A DNA stretch of 64,000 nt from JAAXHB01 sp965214945 (lineage in GTDB: Bacteria; Actinomycetota; Acidimicrobiia; Acidimicrobiales; Aldehydirespiratoraceae): assembly GCA_965214945.1 (NCBI GenBank), contig OZ244029.1, forward strand, positions 124,001-188,000, given 5' to 3'. This document shows, in pieces, positions 16,897 to 26,058 of the stretch (within the stretch, counting starts at the first letter, position 1; each line of letters starts with the position of its first letter). The notes under the pieces are model-generated. The model was not told the DNA's origin. It made no database searches and was given only the letters and a program-made list of their open reading frames with translations. The translations under genes were made by a program, and so were the position numbers.

Positions 16897-17769
16897 TCAG
16901 GCTGCGGCCAGGGCGGCAGCGCCGAAAGCGACGGAGAAGCGTACGCACCAAACCACCACCGTGGAATAGTGGTTTAAGTCGAGGTCTCTGGGGATCTCGT
17001 AGTTCTGGTCGCCAATGTTGCCATGAAGGTCGCCGAGGTTCACGAAGTCGTCATCGAAGGCGCTTTCTGGAGCATCGGGCCCAGCTGAGGACAGATAGAC
17101 ATCGAGATCGGGGCCGTTGTCCGTCCTGAAGTGCTCAAACCGCAGGAAGCGCTGGCCTGTCCCGTCGCCGAGCACTGTGGCGCTGCCCGAAGTGGGGTGG
17201 CTCCGACTGCGGAAGCTGCCCGACGCCTCGACGGAGATTACCGGCTCAGACGGCACAGTCGTGTCGGGCGCTTCCGTTGTGGGAGCAGCCGTCGGCGCAG
17301 GAGCCTCATCATCCGGCCCGGCGGTGGGAACAGCACCCTCATCCTCCACCGCGGCAGCGGTCGTCGGCGTGTCGGCTGTCCCGGTGTCGTCGACGGTCGC
17401 CTCGGCAGCTGTGTTGGATGCCTGCGTCGTTGGCGTCACGCCCTCGCCACCCTCACCGTCTTCACCTTCGGACTCGGATTTAACAGTTGCGGGCACGGGC
17501 TGCGCAGCGCTGTCGTCGTCGCCTAGCTGGCTGTCGAACACCGGGAGCGCCTCGTCCACCACGTCATCGACAAACACCAGGTGAAACGCGAACACGGCGA
17601 AGAACAGCCACGCCCCGACAGCCCCCAGCACCGCAGCGACGGGCAGAACCCAGCCCCAGTTTCTTGCAATCCAGCTTTTTCTTGACCCGGCCACCGGGAT
17701 CATCACACGGTTTTCGGCAACACGGTTTTCGGCCGGATAGCTCCGGTTTCTTGCAATCCAGCCTTTCAT
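16897..17769 (-). CDS. DM13-domain membrane protein
   Basis: 290 residues from ATG 17769, supported by an AAGGAAG Shine-Dalgarno; upstream in-frame codons are unlikely. The N-terminus repeats short units (AENRV twice, WIARN twice). A membrane segment follows near residues 40-65, then a long Thr/Ala/Pro/Glu-rich linker. The C-terminal 100 residues match the DM13 fold (GSATVLGDGTGQRFLRFEHF, DLDVYLS, NLGDLHGNIGDQNYEIP, VVVWCVRFSVAFG) with its single Cys. DM13 domains are thought to act in redox or electron transfer at the cell surface. Confidence 0.8.
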   Translation of the reverse strand: MKGWIARNRSYPAENRVAENRVMIPVAGSRKSWIARNWGWVLPVAAVLGAVGAWLFFAVFAFHLVFVDDVVDEALPVFDSQLGDDDSAAQPVPATVKSESEGEDGEGGEGVTPTTQASNTAAEATVDDTGTADTPTTAAAVEDEGAVPTAGPDDEAPAPTAAPTTEAPDTTVPSEPVISVEASGSFRSRSHPTSGSATVLGDGTGQRFLRFEHFRTDNGPDLDVYLSSAGPDAPESAFDDDFVNLGDLHGNIGDQNYEIPRDLDLNHYSTVVVWCVRFSVAFGAAALAAA

Positions 17770-17918
17770 GACCCCCCAGCTTCCTTTTGCGGCAACGGCA
17801 CAATAACGGACGGACCACGTGCCGCAGCACACCGCGAGTTGCGTTCGCGGCCTGTGCCGACGCGGCCAGCGTCCGGCGGTTCCCCGACGCAGCGCCGTCG
17901 GGCGGTAGCTTCGGCGAC

Positions 17919-18764
17919 ATGAGCGCGCACGCCGTGTGGGTTGACGGCCGGATGGCAGAGCCGGGCCGCGCCCATCTGCGGGCCGACGACCACGGCGTGA
18001 TCGTCGGAGACGGCGTGTTCGAGACGCTTCTGGTGGTGAGAAGCCGGGGCCGCCCCGAGGCGTTCGCTATCCGCCGCCACCTTCAGCGGCTGAGGCGGTC
18101 GGCGGCCCTGATGCAGCTCGACTACCCGCTCACCGACGACTATCTACGCCGCGGCATCGAAGCGTGCCTGAGCGCCGCTCCCGAAGCCGGGGTTGTACGC
18201 GTCACGGTGACCAGCGGCGGCGGGCCGCTCGGATCTGGGCGGGGCACCGGGCCGGGCTCGACGATCGTGATGGCCGGCAACTCGCCGCCGTCATATGAGC
18301 CGGGCGCATCGGTGGCCATGATGCACTTCCCGCGAAACGATCTCAGCGCGCTGGCCGGCGTCAAGACCACCTCGTACGCCGAGAACGTGCTGGCGCTGCG
18401 CATCGCCAGACAGCGGGGCGCCTCAGAGGCGATCTTCGGTGACACGAAGGGCCGAGTCAGCGAGGGAACGGGATCGAACATCTTCTGGACGGACAGCGCG
18501 GCGCTGCACACCCCCCCTCTCGACACCGGCTGTCTGGCCGGAGTCACCCGCGCGCTGCTGATGGAAATGCTCGATGTCACCGAGACGCATCTGCCCCTGG
18601 GTGAGCTGCCCCATGTGGAAGAGGCGTTCTTGGCATCGACCACTAGGTCAGTGCAATCCATCGGCGCCGTCGACGGCAGGCCGCTGCCCGTGGTGGACGG
18701 GCCTCTGACGAAGCAGGCCGCGTCCGCTATGGCCGACCTGATCGCCACCGACATCGACCCTTGA
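17919..18764 (+). CDS. Class IV aminotransferase (aminodeoxychorismate lyase / BCAT-like)
   Basis: 281 residues from ATG 17919. PLP fold-type IV features: DDHGVIVGDGVFETL at the N-terminus, the Schiff-base lysine in GVKTTSYAENVLA, the conserved EG in RVSEGTGSNIFW, and LDTGCLAGVTRALL for the phosphate-binding turn. Length and position near tadA fit 4-amino-4-deoxychorismate lyase (pabC, folate synthesis), but a D-amino-acid or branched-chain aminotransferase cannot be excluded. It is divergent from the DM13 gene. Confidence 0.8.
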   Translation: MSAHAVWVDGRMAEPGRAHLRADDHGVIVGDGVFETLLVVRSRGRPEAFAIRRHLQRLRRSAALMQLDYPLTDDYLRRGIEACLSAAPEAGVVRVTVTSGGGPLGSGRGTGPGSTIVMAGNSPPSYEPGASVAMMHFPRNDLSALAGVKTTSYAENVLALRIARQRGASEAIFGDTKGRVSEGTGSNIFWTDSAALHTPPLDTGCLAGVTRALLMEMLDVTETHLPLGELPHVEEAFLASTTRSVQSIGAVDGRPLPVVDGPLTKQAASAMADLIATDIDP

Positions 18765-18821
18765 CACGCCGCGCCGCCGCCCAACCGCCCCGCCCGACCG
18801 TCCGCCCGCAGCTCCGCCTTG

Positions 18822-18923
18822 AATGACGACGAGTTGATGACGGAGGCTCTGGCCGTTGGGCTGGCCGTCCATGCCGAGGGCCAGCCGCCAATGAATGACG
18901 ATGAACTGATGACGGAGGCTCTG
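18822..18923 (+). repeat. Near-identical direct repeat duplicating the tadA start
   Basis: aatgacgacgagttgatgac at 18822 recurs as aatgacgatgaactgatgac at 18894, both continuing with ggaggctctggcc. The 72-bp spacing keeps the frame, so translation from TTG 18819 would give a protein with a doubled N-terminal helix. Confidence 0.85.
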
Positions 18924-19337
18924 GCCGAGGCTCGGGCCGCGGCCGCGCAGGGGGAGGTGCCCGTCGGCGCTGTGGTGTGGCACGGCAGCCGGATCATCGC
19001 CCGCCGCCACAACGAGCGCGAGAGTTCGGGCGATCCCACCGCCCATGCTGAGATCCTGGCTCTGCGCGACGCGGCGGCGGCCCTCGGGTCTTGGCGGCTC
19101 GACGGCACGGTGGTGGCCGTGACGCTGGAACCGTGCCCCATGTGCGCGGGGGCATTGCAGCAGGCAAGAGTGGAGTGCGTGCTGTTCGGCGCTACCGATC
19201 CCAAAGCCGGCGCACTCGGCTCTCTCTATAACTTGGGCGCCGACCCGAGGCTCAACCACGAGTTCAAGGTGAAACCCGGCTTGCTCGCCGGAGAATGCGG
19301 CTCGCTATTGACCGACTTCTTCGCGTCTCGCCGTTGA
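18891..19337 (+). CDS. tadA: tRNA-specific adenosine deaminase
   Basis: 148 residues from ATG 18891, the usual TadA length. It deaminates A34 of tRNA-Arg(ACG) to inosine. The zinc site is complete: HAE in DPTAHAEILAL with the catalytic Glu, and PCPMC. An in-frame TTG at 18819 would add 24 residues that repeat the normal N-terminus (NDDELMTEALA). I take the second, canonical start. Just downstream is tRNA-Ser(CGA). The stop TGA with following bases (tgagcccgcccctg) is echoed 30 bp later at 19365. Confidence 0.93.
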   Translation: MNDDELMTEALAEARAAAAQGEVPVGAVVWHGSRIIARRHNERESSGDPTAHAEILALRDAAAALGSWRLDGTVVAVTLEPCPMCAGALQQARVECVLFGATDPKAGALGSLYNLGADPRLNHEFKVKPGLLAGECGSLLTDFFASRR

Positions 19338-19446
19338 GCCCGCCCCTGCCGCGCCTAACCCCGCTGAGCCCACCCCTGGGCGCAGAGGCTGCCCGGAAAC
19401 GCGGCCTATGGCATCAAAACCCGACTTGTTGGGTAGGCTTTAGCGC

Positions 19447-19533
19447 GGAGAGTTGCCAGAGCGGACGAATGGGGCGGCCTCGAAAGCCGTTGTGGCCCTC
19501 GGGTCACCATGGGTTCGAATCCCATACTCTCCG
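19447..19533 (+). tRNA. tRNA-Ser(CGA)
   Basis: Acceptor GGAGAGT pairs with ACTCTCC, discriminator G. The anticodon arm GCGGC-CTCGAAA-GCCGT gives anticodon CGA. A long variable arm and the T-arm ATGGG-TTCGAAT-CCCAT follow. No encoded CCA. Confidence 0.96.
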
Positions 19534-19569
19534 CTGTAGGAGCCGACCGAATATGAGAAGGAGTTTCAC

Positions 19570-20232
19570 ATGGGCTTGCGAATAAATGACATCGCTCCGG
19601 ACTTCACTGCTGACACCACCGATGGGACGATCAGCTTCCATGACTGGGTCGGTGACGGCTGGGCGCTGCTGTTCTCTCACCCCAAGGACTTCACGCCGGT
19701 GTGCACCACCGAGCTGGGTGCCGTGGCCGGGCTGAAGCCCGAATTCGCGGCCCGCAACTGCAAGATCATCGGCATCAGCGTTGATGGCGTGAGCGACCAT
19801 GTCGGCTGGTCTGCCGATATTGCCGCGGCCACCGGCAATGCGGTCAACTATCCGCTGATCGGCGATCCCGAGCTGAAGATCGTCAAGCTTTACGACATGC
19901 TTCCTGCCGACGCCGGCGACACGTCGCAGGGTCGCACCGCTATGGACAACGCTACTGCCCGCTCGGTATTCATCATCGGCCCCGACAAGCGCATCAAGGC
20001 CACGCTTACCTATCCGATGACTACGGGACGTAACTTTGCGGAAATTCTGCGTCTGCTCGACTCTTGCCAGCTCACCGCTGCGGAGCAGGTGGCGACTCCG
20101 GCCAACTGGCAGAATGGCGAGGACGTGATCATCGTCCCGGCCGTGTCGAATGAGGCCGCCGTCGAGAAGTATCCCGACGGCTGGGAGTCGCCGCTGCCGT
20201 ACCTGCGGGTGGTCAAGCAGCCCGGCGCCTGA
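19570..20232 (+). CDS. 1-Cys peroxiredoxin (Prx6 type)
   Basis: 220 residues. The peroxidatic Cys45 sits in DFTPVCTTELG, and the long C-terminal domain (VATPANWQNGEDVIIVP) is typical of Prx6-type enzymes, which reduce H2O2 and organic peroxides with one catalytic cysteine. A strong Shine-Dalgarno (AAGGAG) sits seven bases before ATG 19570. It lies 36 bp behind tRNA-Ser(CGA) and appears monocistronic. In a mycothiol-using cell the resolving thiol may be mycothiol, which is inference. Confidence 0.93.
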   Translation: MGLRINDIAPDFTADTTDGTISFHDWVGDGWALLFSHPKDFTPVCTTELGAVAGLKPEFAARNCKIIGISVDGVSDHVGWSADIAAATGNAVNYPLIGDPELKIVKLYDMLPADAGDTSQGRTAMDNATARSVFIIGPDKRIKATLTYPMTTGRNFAEILRLLDSCQLTAAEQVATPANWQNGEDVIIVPAVSNEAAVEKYPDGWESPLPYLRVVKQPGA

Positions 20233-20314
20233 GCCGCCGGGTGGGCCGCCCGCCACGCCTGCGGACAGCTCCTTTACCACACGGCTTCACGCTTACTCGC
20301 CATACACGGCAGAG

Positions 20315-20348
20315 CGTCAGCCGGTGAACATCGTCAGCCGGTGAACAT
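20315..20348. repeat. 17-bp tandem duplication across the dehydratase start
   Basis: The unit cgtcagccggtgaacat occurs at 20315-20331 and 20332-20348. Each copy contains a GTG; the second is the gene start (20341). The first GTG opens a 6-codon frame whose TGA overlaps the true GTG as GTGA. Confidence 0.9.
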
Positions 20349-21507
20349 CGTCAACATCCGGGCTGCCGCGGTGCGGGATCCGGGAGTGCTCGGAGGCGAC
20401 AAGTCGCTGCTGGAGTCGGTGCCGTCGGGCCCGACGATGCACGCGCTGGGGTTCGACCGCGCCTTCGACGGCCAGTCGGCGCGCTTCAATCCGCCGTGGG
20501 GCGCGGCGATCTGCGTCGCGGTCGCCGACGACGGGACGTTCGGAGTGGGGATGACATGCCACGCCGGGCCGGTGGTCTTCGTCGTGAACGACTTTTTTGC
20601 ACCGATGCTTGTCGGCGAGCCCGTGTTCGCCACCGAGCGCCTGTGGAACATGATGACCCGCGCCTCCAACAGCGCCTTTGGATCGGCGGGCCTGGCCGCG
20701 TTCGCGGTGAGCGCCGTTGATCTGGCGCTTTGGGATCTCAAGGGCAAGGTGTTGGGCCGCCCGGTCTACGAGTTGATCGGCGGCCCCGCGCGAGAGCGCA
20801 TCCGCTGCTACGCGACCGGCAGCGACTTCGAGGACATGAGCCGCCGAGGGTTCGACGCAGTGAAACTGCCGTGCCTGGTGGGCTCGGGCGCGGCCACTGC
20901 CGGCATCGGAGAGACGGAACGCCTCGTCTGTGCCGCTCGCTCGGCTCTGGGGCCCGACACCGATGTGATGCTGGACTGCTGGGGAGTGTTCGATACGGCC
21001 TATGCGGTGCGGCTCGGCGAGGCGCTGGCACCTTACGGCCTCACGTGGATCGAGGATTACGCCCAGCCCGACGACTGGCCGGGCTACGCCGACGTGCGCA
21101 GGCGCCTGGTCGGCCAGACGCTCGCGGCGGGCGAGCGCTGGTACACCGACCGCCCGTTCGCGTACGCGGCGCAGCACCGTCTGGTGGACGTGCTGCAGCC
21201 CGACGTTCAGTGGGTGGGCGGCGCCACCGCCGTGCTGCGCATCGCCGCGGTCGCCGCCGCTGCCGGGCTTGAGATGGCGCTGCACTGCGGCGCGAACGAC
21301 AGCTACGGCCAGCACCTCTGCCACGGCTTGCCTGGCAACCGCTGGGCCGAGATGTACGTGGGGGACGTGCCGCGCAGCGCGCCGACGAACGCCTACCGGC
21401 CCACCCCGGGCATGGCCGCGCCAAACGGTGGATGGCTCGTCCCGAGCGATGCCCCCGGGTTCGGCATCGAGCTGACGCTCGATCAGATCGAGGCCGCCAT
21501 CGGCTGA
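20341..21507 (+). CDS. Enolase-superfamily sugar-acid dehydratase (L-rhamnonate dehydratase-like)
   Basis: 388 residues from GTG 20341. Mandelate-racemase/enolase superfamily: capping domain first, then a (beta/alpha) barrel with metal-ligand strands (MLDCWG, LTWIEDY, LAAGERWYTDR) and a catalytic His region LHCGANDSYGQHL. The pattern with MADLALWDLKGK-like text (AVDLALWDLKGKVLGRPVYELIGG) and the GRP start is shared by rhamnonate dehydratases. Exact substrate is uncertain. No sugar-acid transporter or aldolase is adjacent. Confidence 0.7.
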   Translation: MNIVNIRAAAVRDPGVLGGDKSLLESVPSGPTMHALGFDRAFDGQSARFNPPWGAAICVAVADDGTFGVGMTCHAGPVVFVVNDFFAPMLVGEPVFATERLWNMMTRASNSAFGSAGLAAFAVSAVDLALWDLKGKVLGRPVYELIGGPARERIRCYATGSDFEDMSRRGFDAVKLPCLVGSGAATAGIGETERLVCAARSALGPDTDVMLDCWGVFDTAYAVRLGEALAPYGLTWIEDYAQPDDWPGYADVRRRLVGQTLAAGERWYTDRPFAYAAQHRLVDVLQPDVQWVGGATAVLRIAAVAAAAGLEMALHCGANDSYGQHLCHGLPGNRWAEMYVGDVPRSAPTNAYRPTPGMAAPNGGWLVPSDAPGFGIELTLDQIEAAIG

Positions 21508-21566
21508 GACGGCGCGGGTGCCGCTTACGCCGCTTGACCGCTAGCTAGGGGTGGCTGAACGGACCA

Positions 21567-21625
21567 GATGCTGGGAAGCAGATGCTGGGCTGAGCCTGAA
21601 CCGCTCTGCCAGCACCGCTCTGGGG
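21567..21625. repeat. Two adjacent 14-bp-period tandem duplications, intergenic
   Basis: Between the dehydratase and pncA, agatgctggg occurs twice with period 14, followed directly by accgctctg twice, also with period 14. The rest of 21508-21644 holds nothing I recognise. Confidence 0.6.
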
Positions 21626-21644
21626 GAGCTGGACTGGGTCGGTG

Positions 21645-22247
21645 TCAGCCGGTGAGTCTCACTCCGGCAGCGGCCATCTGCTGCAGAGCCACCTCCGAAC
21701 TCTGCGCGGCCACTCCGGCGCAGTGGTCGGTAAGCACGGTCGTGTTGAAGCCGGCGGCCGCGGCGTCCAGCGCCGTGGCCTTGACGCAGTAGTCGGTGGC
21801 GATGCCGGCGATATCGACGTGGGTGACGCCTCGCTCGTTGAGCCAGTCCTCAAGCGAGGCGCCCTCGTCGGAGGCGTCGGCCTCACCGCCGCTTACACCG
21901 GCCCGCCCGTCGAAGCTCGTGTAGCTCGGCGTGTAGCGGCCCTTGAGGAACACTTCGTCCACCGCAACGTCCAAGTCGGAAGCAAAAGCGGCACCGTGCG
22001 TACCGGCCACGCAGTGCACCGGCCACGTGTCAACGAAGTCCGGCTCAGTGCCGGGAGCGGCGAAGTGGCCCTCCGGATCGATGTGCCAGTCCTTGCTGGC
22101 GATCACGAAGTCGTAAGCCCCGCCCGCGCGGTTGAGACCTGCAAACTCGGTGATCGAGCGAGCCACGGCCCGCCCGCCCGTCACGGCGAGCGCCCCACCT
22201 TCGCAGAAATCGTTTTGAATGTCGACGATCAACAGCGCGCGGCCCAT
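21645..22247 (-). CDS. pncA: Nicotinamidase
   Basis: 200 residues from ATG 22247, backed by a strong GAGGAGG. Isochorismatase fold converting nicotinamide to nicotinate. Catalytic Asp in LLIVDIQNDFCEGG, metal-binding DWHIDPEGHF, the Lys in VFLKGRYTPSYTSFDG and the nucleophilic Cys in GIATDYCVKATAL. Encoded next to pncB on the same strand, so the two make the Preiss-Handler salvage steps to nicotinate mononucleotide. Confidence 0.94.
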   Translation of the reverse strand: MGRALLIVDIQNDFCEGGALAVTGGRAVARSITEFAGLNRAGGAYDFVIASKDWHIDPEGHFAAPGTEPDFVDTWPVHCVAGTHGAAFASDLDVAVDEVFLKGRYTPSYTSFDGRAGVSGGEADASDEGASLEDWLNERGVTHVDIAGIATDYCVKATALDAAAAGFNTTVLTDHCAGVAAQSSEVALQQMAAAGVRLTG

Positions 22248-22332
22248 GCCAACGCCTCCTCGATTCGAACAAACCGTTAATAGTTTGCCCGCACTCTGCC
22301 GAATTCCGGCACCTCTGACCACCTCAAGGACC

Positions 22333-22430
22333 TGTCACACACAACGGCCCCGTCATTTGTCGGGCCGGCGCCTCGACTTGCTGAACTCCTCGATCTGTCA
22401 TGGCCTTGTCACACACAAGCGGCCCCGTCA
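22333..22430. repeat. Direct repeat pair upstream of pncA (possible operator)
   Basis: tgtcacacacaacggccccg (22333) recurs as tgtcacacacaagcggcccc (22407), each ending in gtca; start-to-start spacing is 74 bp. They lie between pncB and pncA, 85-185 bp before the pncA start. They could bind a regulator of NAD salvage or be a duplication scar. Confidence 0.6.
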
Positions 22431-22475
22431 CAACACATCAGGGCAGACCCCGACCCCAAGCGGCTCTTCGGCGTG

Positions 22476-23870
22476 TCACATGACGTGGCCGATGCCACAC
22501 GTGTCGGCCGCAGCGAGGGAGATCTCAAGGCCAGCCCACTCCGTCGGCACAGCGGGAGCGCTGCGCGGGTTCGGCTTTCGGTCTTCGGGCCGCAACCTCG
22601 TCCGGCTGTCGGCGCAACGCTCCCGCGCCGCAGCCGTGTTGTCGGTGAAGACCGGCTTGCCGCCGACCATCAGCGCTCTGTGCGGAATGTGCTCTAGGGC
22701 TTCAGGCGCCGGCGCGGCGGCAGGCGAGTGCCACGATTCAGCGGCAGGCGACAGCACTTCAGCCCCCCAGAAGCCGTCGGCGCCGACGGTGCGGCGCACC
22801 TGCTTGCGGCCACCGATTGTTGCTTTGCCGGCAGAGAGCTTACCTACCGCGCGCAGCGGCCCTTCAGCCTGTTCGTCTTCGGCGATCGCTACCAGCTTGT
22901 AGACCAGCGACGCGGTGGGATGTCCCGATCCGGTCACCATGCGGGTCCCCACCAGGTAGGCGTCGATCGGCGCTTCCGCGGCCTCCAGCTCGGCGATCCG
23001 GAACTCGTCAAGGTCGCCGGAAGCAACAATCCGACAGTCCGCGGCCCCCAGCTCGTCCAGCAGCGTCCGAGCCAAAATGCTGTTCGCTAGCAGATCGCCG
23101 CTGTCCACGCGGACTGCGCCGATACGCGGCCCTGCGGCCTCCACCGCCCTGCGGATGCCGTCCGACAGGTTGAACGTGTCCACTAGGTACGTGGAATCCG
23201 CGCCCAGGGCGTCGCATTGAGCGGAGAAGGCAGCGCTCTCGTCGTTGTGGGCCAGCATGAACGCGTGGGAGGTCGTGCCTCCGGTCGGGACGCCCCAGCG
23301 CCGGCCTGCCTCCAGGTTGGATGTGGCGTCGAAGCCGCCGATGTACGCGGCGCGGGCTGCGGCGACCGCTGCCTCGGGGTCGGTGCGCCGGGCGCCGCCT
23401 TCCAGCAGCAGGCGATCCGGGGCCGCGTCGCGCACCCGCGCCGCGGCTGCGGCCACCGCGCAGTCGTAGTTGAGGATCGACAGCAGCAGCGTCTCGAGCA
23501 CTATGCACTCCGCGAAGCCGCCCTCCACGGTGAGCACCGGCGAGTAGGCGAAGAACAGCTCGCCGTCGGGGTAACCGGTGATGTCACCGCTGAAGCGATA
23601 GCGCATCAGCCAGTCGGCTGCGGCCTCGTCTGTCACCACGCCCGAAGCCACCAGGTGATCGACCGTGTCCGCGCTGAAGCGGAAGCGCTCGACCGCGTCG
23701 GCGATCCGGCCGGTGCCGGCCATCACGCCGTAGGCCCGGCCTTCGGGAAGCTGCCGGGCGAACACTTCAAACACGGCGCGCCGCCGTGCGACCCCCGACC
23801 TGAGCGAGGCGGCCACCATCGTCAGCTCGTAGTGGTCGGTGTGCAAGGCGAGCGAGTTGCCGCTGTCCAC
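22476..23870 (-). CDS. pncB: Nicotinate phosphoribosyltransferase
   Basis: 464 residues. Converts nicotinate plus PRPP to nicotinate mononucleotide using ATP. Family marks: TDHYELTM at the N-terminus, GGFDATSNLEAG, the phosphorylatable His in GTTSHAFMLAH, and RVDSGDLL. ATG 23870 fits the family start. The C-terminal 60 residues are Arg/Pro-rich and less conserved. It precedes pncA by about 230 bp on the same strand. Confidence 0.93.
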   Translation of the reverse strand: MDSGNSLALHTDHYELTMVAASLRSGVARRRAVFEVFARQLPEGRAYGVMAGTGRIADAVERFRFSADTVDHLVASGVVTDEAAADWLMRYRFSGDITGYPDGELFFAYSPVLTVEGGFAECIVLETLLLSILNYDCAVAAAAARVRDAAPDRLLLEGGARRTDPEAAVAAARAAYIGGFDATSNLEAGRRWGVPTGGTTSHAFMLAHNDESAAFSAQCDALGADSTYLVDTFNLSDGIRRAVEAAGPRIGAVRVDSGDLLANSILARTLLDELGAADCRIVASGDLDEFRIAELEAAEAPIDAYLVGTRMVTGSGHPTASLVYKLVAIAEDEQAEGPLRAVGKLSAGKATIGGRKQVRRTVGADGFWGAEVLSPAAESWHSPAAAPAPEALEHIPHRALMVGGKPVFTDNTAAARERCADSRTRLRPEDRKPNPRSAPAVPTEWAGLEISLAAADTCGIGHVM

Positions 23871-23997
23871 AGGATCACGCTACTTGCGCCGCGCGCCGCG
23901 CCAATCCGCTCTGCCCGCATCCTTCACAAGTGCCGTCAACCACAGGTGCCGTCAATGTCGGCCGCTCCGCCGGTTGGACGGTCCGTAGGCTGCGCAC

Positions 23998-25938
23998 ATG
24001 ACCAGCCCGATGCATCTGCTCCACTCGTTGGGCGCCGGGCGTAGACATATCGACGGTAAGACGCTCGCCGCCGGCACGAGCCGCCGGGTGTGGGGCTGCG
24101 CCCGCGGATATCGAAACGTGCTAGCGGCTTTCGTCGTGACTGTGGCCGGAGGCACGTTCCTCGGACTGCTTCCGCCTTTGGCGATCCGCCAGATCTTCGA
24201 CGTTGCCATCGCCGATGGCAACGAGGGCTACCTGAATGCGCTGTTCGCAGCGTTAGTCGCCGCCGCCGCGGGCGAGGCATTGCTGTCACTGCTGGGACGC
24301 AGACTAAGCGCAGGCATCGGCGAAGGGCTCATCTTCGACCTGCGCTGCCAGCTCTTCGACCACGTTCAGCACATGCCGGTGGCGTTCTTCACGAACACTC
24401 AGACAGGCACGCTCGTGAGCCGGCTCAACAACGACGTGATCGGCGCGCAGCGGGCGTTCACAGGCACTCTCGGCACAGTCGTCGGCAATGTGATCACCCT
24501 CATCGGCACGCTGATCGCGATGATCCTGCTTGAATGGAGGCTCACGCTGCTGGCCGTGGCCATCCTGCCGGTGTTCGTGCTGCCGGCGCGCCGGGTGGGC
24601 CGGCGCCTTCAGGCGATCACCCGCGAGGGGATGAACCTGAACGCCTCAATGAACAACACCATGACTGAGCGGTTCAACGTCGCCGGGGCGCTGTTGGTGA
24701 AGCTGTTCGGGCGCCACGGCGACGAGGTGGCCACGTTCTCGAAGCGGGCAGGGCGGGTGCGCGACATCGGCGTGCGCAGCGCCATGTACTCGCAGGTCTT
24801 CCTCACCGCGCTCACTCTGGTCGGCGCAGTCGGCACCGCCATCGTCTACTGGCTCGGCGGCCATCTGGCCATCGACGGCGCGCTCAGCGTGGGCACACTC
24901 GTGGCGCTTGGCCTGTACACGGTGCGCATCTATCTGCCGTTGGCGAGCCTGTCGAACGCACGGGTGGACGTGATGACCGCGTTCGTGAGCTTTGAGCGAG
25001 TCTTCGAAGTGCTCGACACGCCTAACCCGATCACAGACGCGCCCGACGCTCGGCAGCTTGCGTCACCGCGGGGGCGGGTGGAGTTCAAATCCGCGGGGTT
25101 CCGTTATCCGCCGGCGCCCCGCGGCGACCCCGAATCGCTCGGTGCTGTGAGCGTCGGCGCTGCGGTGCCCGGTGCTGAGGCGGTCACCAGGTCGGGACCC
25201 CTACCTGAAGTTCTCTCCGACATCAATCTCGTCGTGGAGCCGGGGCAGATGACCGCTGTCGTGGGGCCGTCGGGCTCGGGCAAGACGACGTTGGTGTCGC
25301 TAGTACCGAGGCTCTACGACGTGAGCAGGGGCTCGGTCACGGTGGACGGCGCCGACGTGCGCTTTCTCACTCAGGATTCGTTGCGGGCCGCGATAGGCGT
25401 GGTCACCCAGGATCCGCATCTCTTCCACGACACGGTCGACGCCAATCTGCGCTACGCCCGTCCCGCGGCTGACAACGCTGAGATCGAGGCCGCATGCCGG
25501 GTGGCTCGCATTCACGACGTGATCGCGGCGCTGCCCGAGGGCTACCAAACGGTTGTCGGGGAGCGAGGCTACCGGCTCTCGGGAGGTGAGAAGCAGCGTC
25601 TGGCTATCGCGCGGATGCTTCTGAAAGACCCGGTGATCGTGATCCTCGACGAAGCGACGTCGCATCTCGACACCGAGAACGAGGCGCAGGTTCAGGAGGC
25701 GCTCGCCGAAGCGCTCAGGGGGCGCACCTCGCTGGTGATAGCGCACAGGCTGTCGACGATTACCGACGCCGATCTGATAGTCGTGCTGGACGGGGGCCGG
25801 ATCGTCGAGCGCGGCGTCCACAGCGAGTTGCGTCACGCCGGTGGCCTCTACGAAGAGCTGTATGAGGGCCTGGTGCGCGCTGAGGCCGCCAACGCTGAAG
25901 CCACCGACTGTGAGCCCGCGCAGGCGGTCTTGGCGTGA
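23998..25938 (+). CDS. ABC exporter, fused membrane and ATPase domains
   Basis: 646 residues. Type I exporter half-transporter: membrane domain about residues 40-340 with six segments, then a nucleotide-binding domain about 365-625. Walker A GPSGSGKTT, Q-loop GVVTQDPHLF, signature LSGGEKQR, Walker B VILDEATSHLD and H-loop IAHRLST are all present. The domain linker has a Gly/Ala/Val-rich insert just before the ATPase strand. It likely exports lipid or drug-like molecules; substrate unknown. An 11-bp near-duplication (tggcgtgat / tggcgtgga) spans the stop. Confidence 0.9.
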   Translation: MTSPMHLLHSLGAGRRHIDGKTLAAGTSRRVWGCARGYRNVLAAFVVTVAGGTFLGLLPPLAIRQIFDVAIADGNEGYLNALFAALVAAAAGEALLSLLGRRLSAGIGEGLIFDLRCQLFDHVQHMPVAFFTNTQTGTLVSRLNNDVIGAQRAFTGTLGTVVGNVITLIGTLIAMILLEWRLTLLAVAILPVFVLPARRVGRRLQAITREGMNLNASMNNTMTERFNVAGALLVKLFGRHGDEVATFSKRAGRVRDIGVRSAMYSQVFLTALTLVGAVGTAIVYWLGGHLAIDGALSVGTLVALGLYTVRIYLPLASLSNARVDVMTAFVSFERVFEVLDTPNPITDAPDARQLASPRGRVEFKSAGFRYPPAPRGDPESLGAVSVGAAVPGAEAVTRSGPLPEVLSDINLVVEPGQMTAVVGPSGSGKTTLVSLVPRLYDVSRGSVTVDGADVRFLTQDSLRAAIGVVTQDPHLFHDTVDANLRYARPAADNAEIEAACRVARIHDVIAALPEGYQTVVGERGYRLSGGEKQRLAIARMLLKDPVIVILDEATSHLDTENEAQVQEALAEALRGRTSLVIAHRLSTITDADLIVVLDGGRIVERGVHSELRHAGGLYEELYEGLVRAEAANAEATDCEPAQAVLA

Positions 25939-26058
25939 TCCTGGCGTGGAGTCCGACGCCCCCGACGCCCCGACGTGGACGTCTGGCAGCCCAAGTCGAG
26001 CACGCCGCTTTTCTGATCGGCGTGTGCCGCCAGCGGATCACCGACGCCAGGAAGCAAC

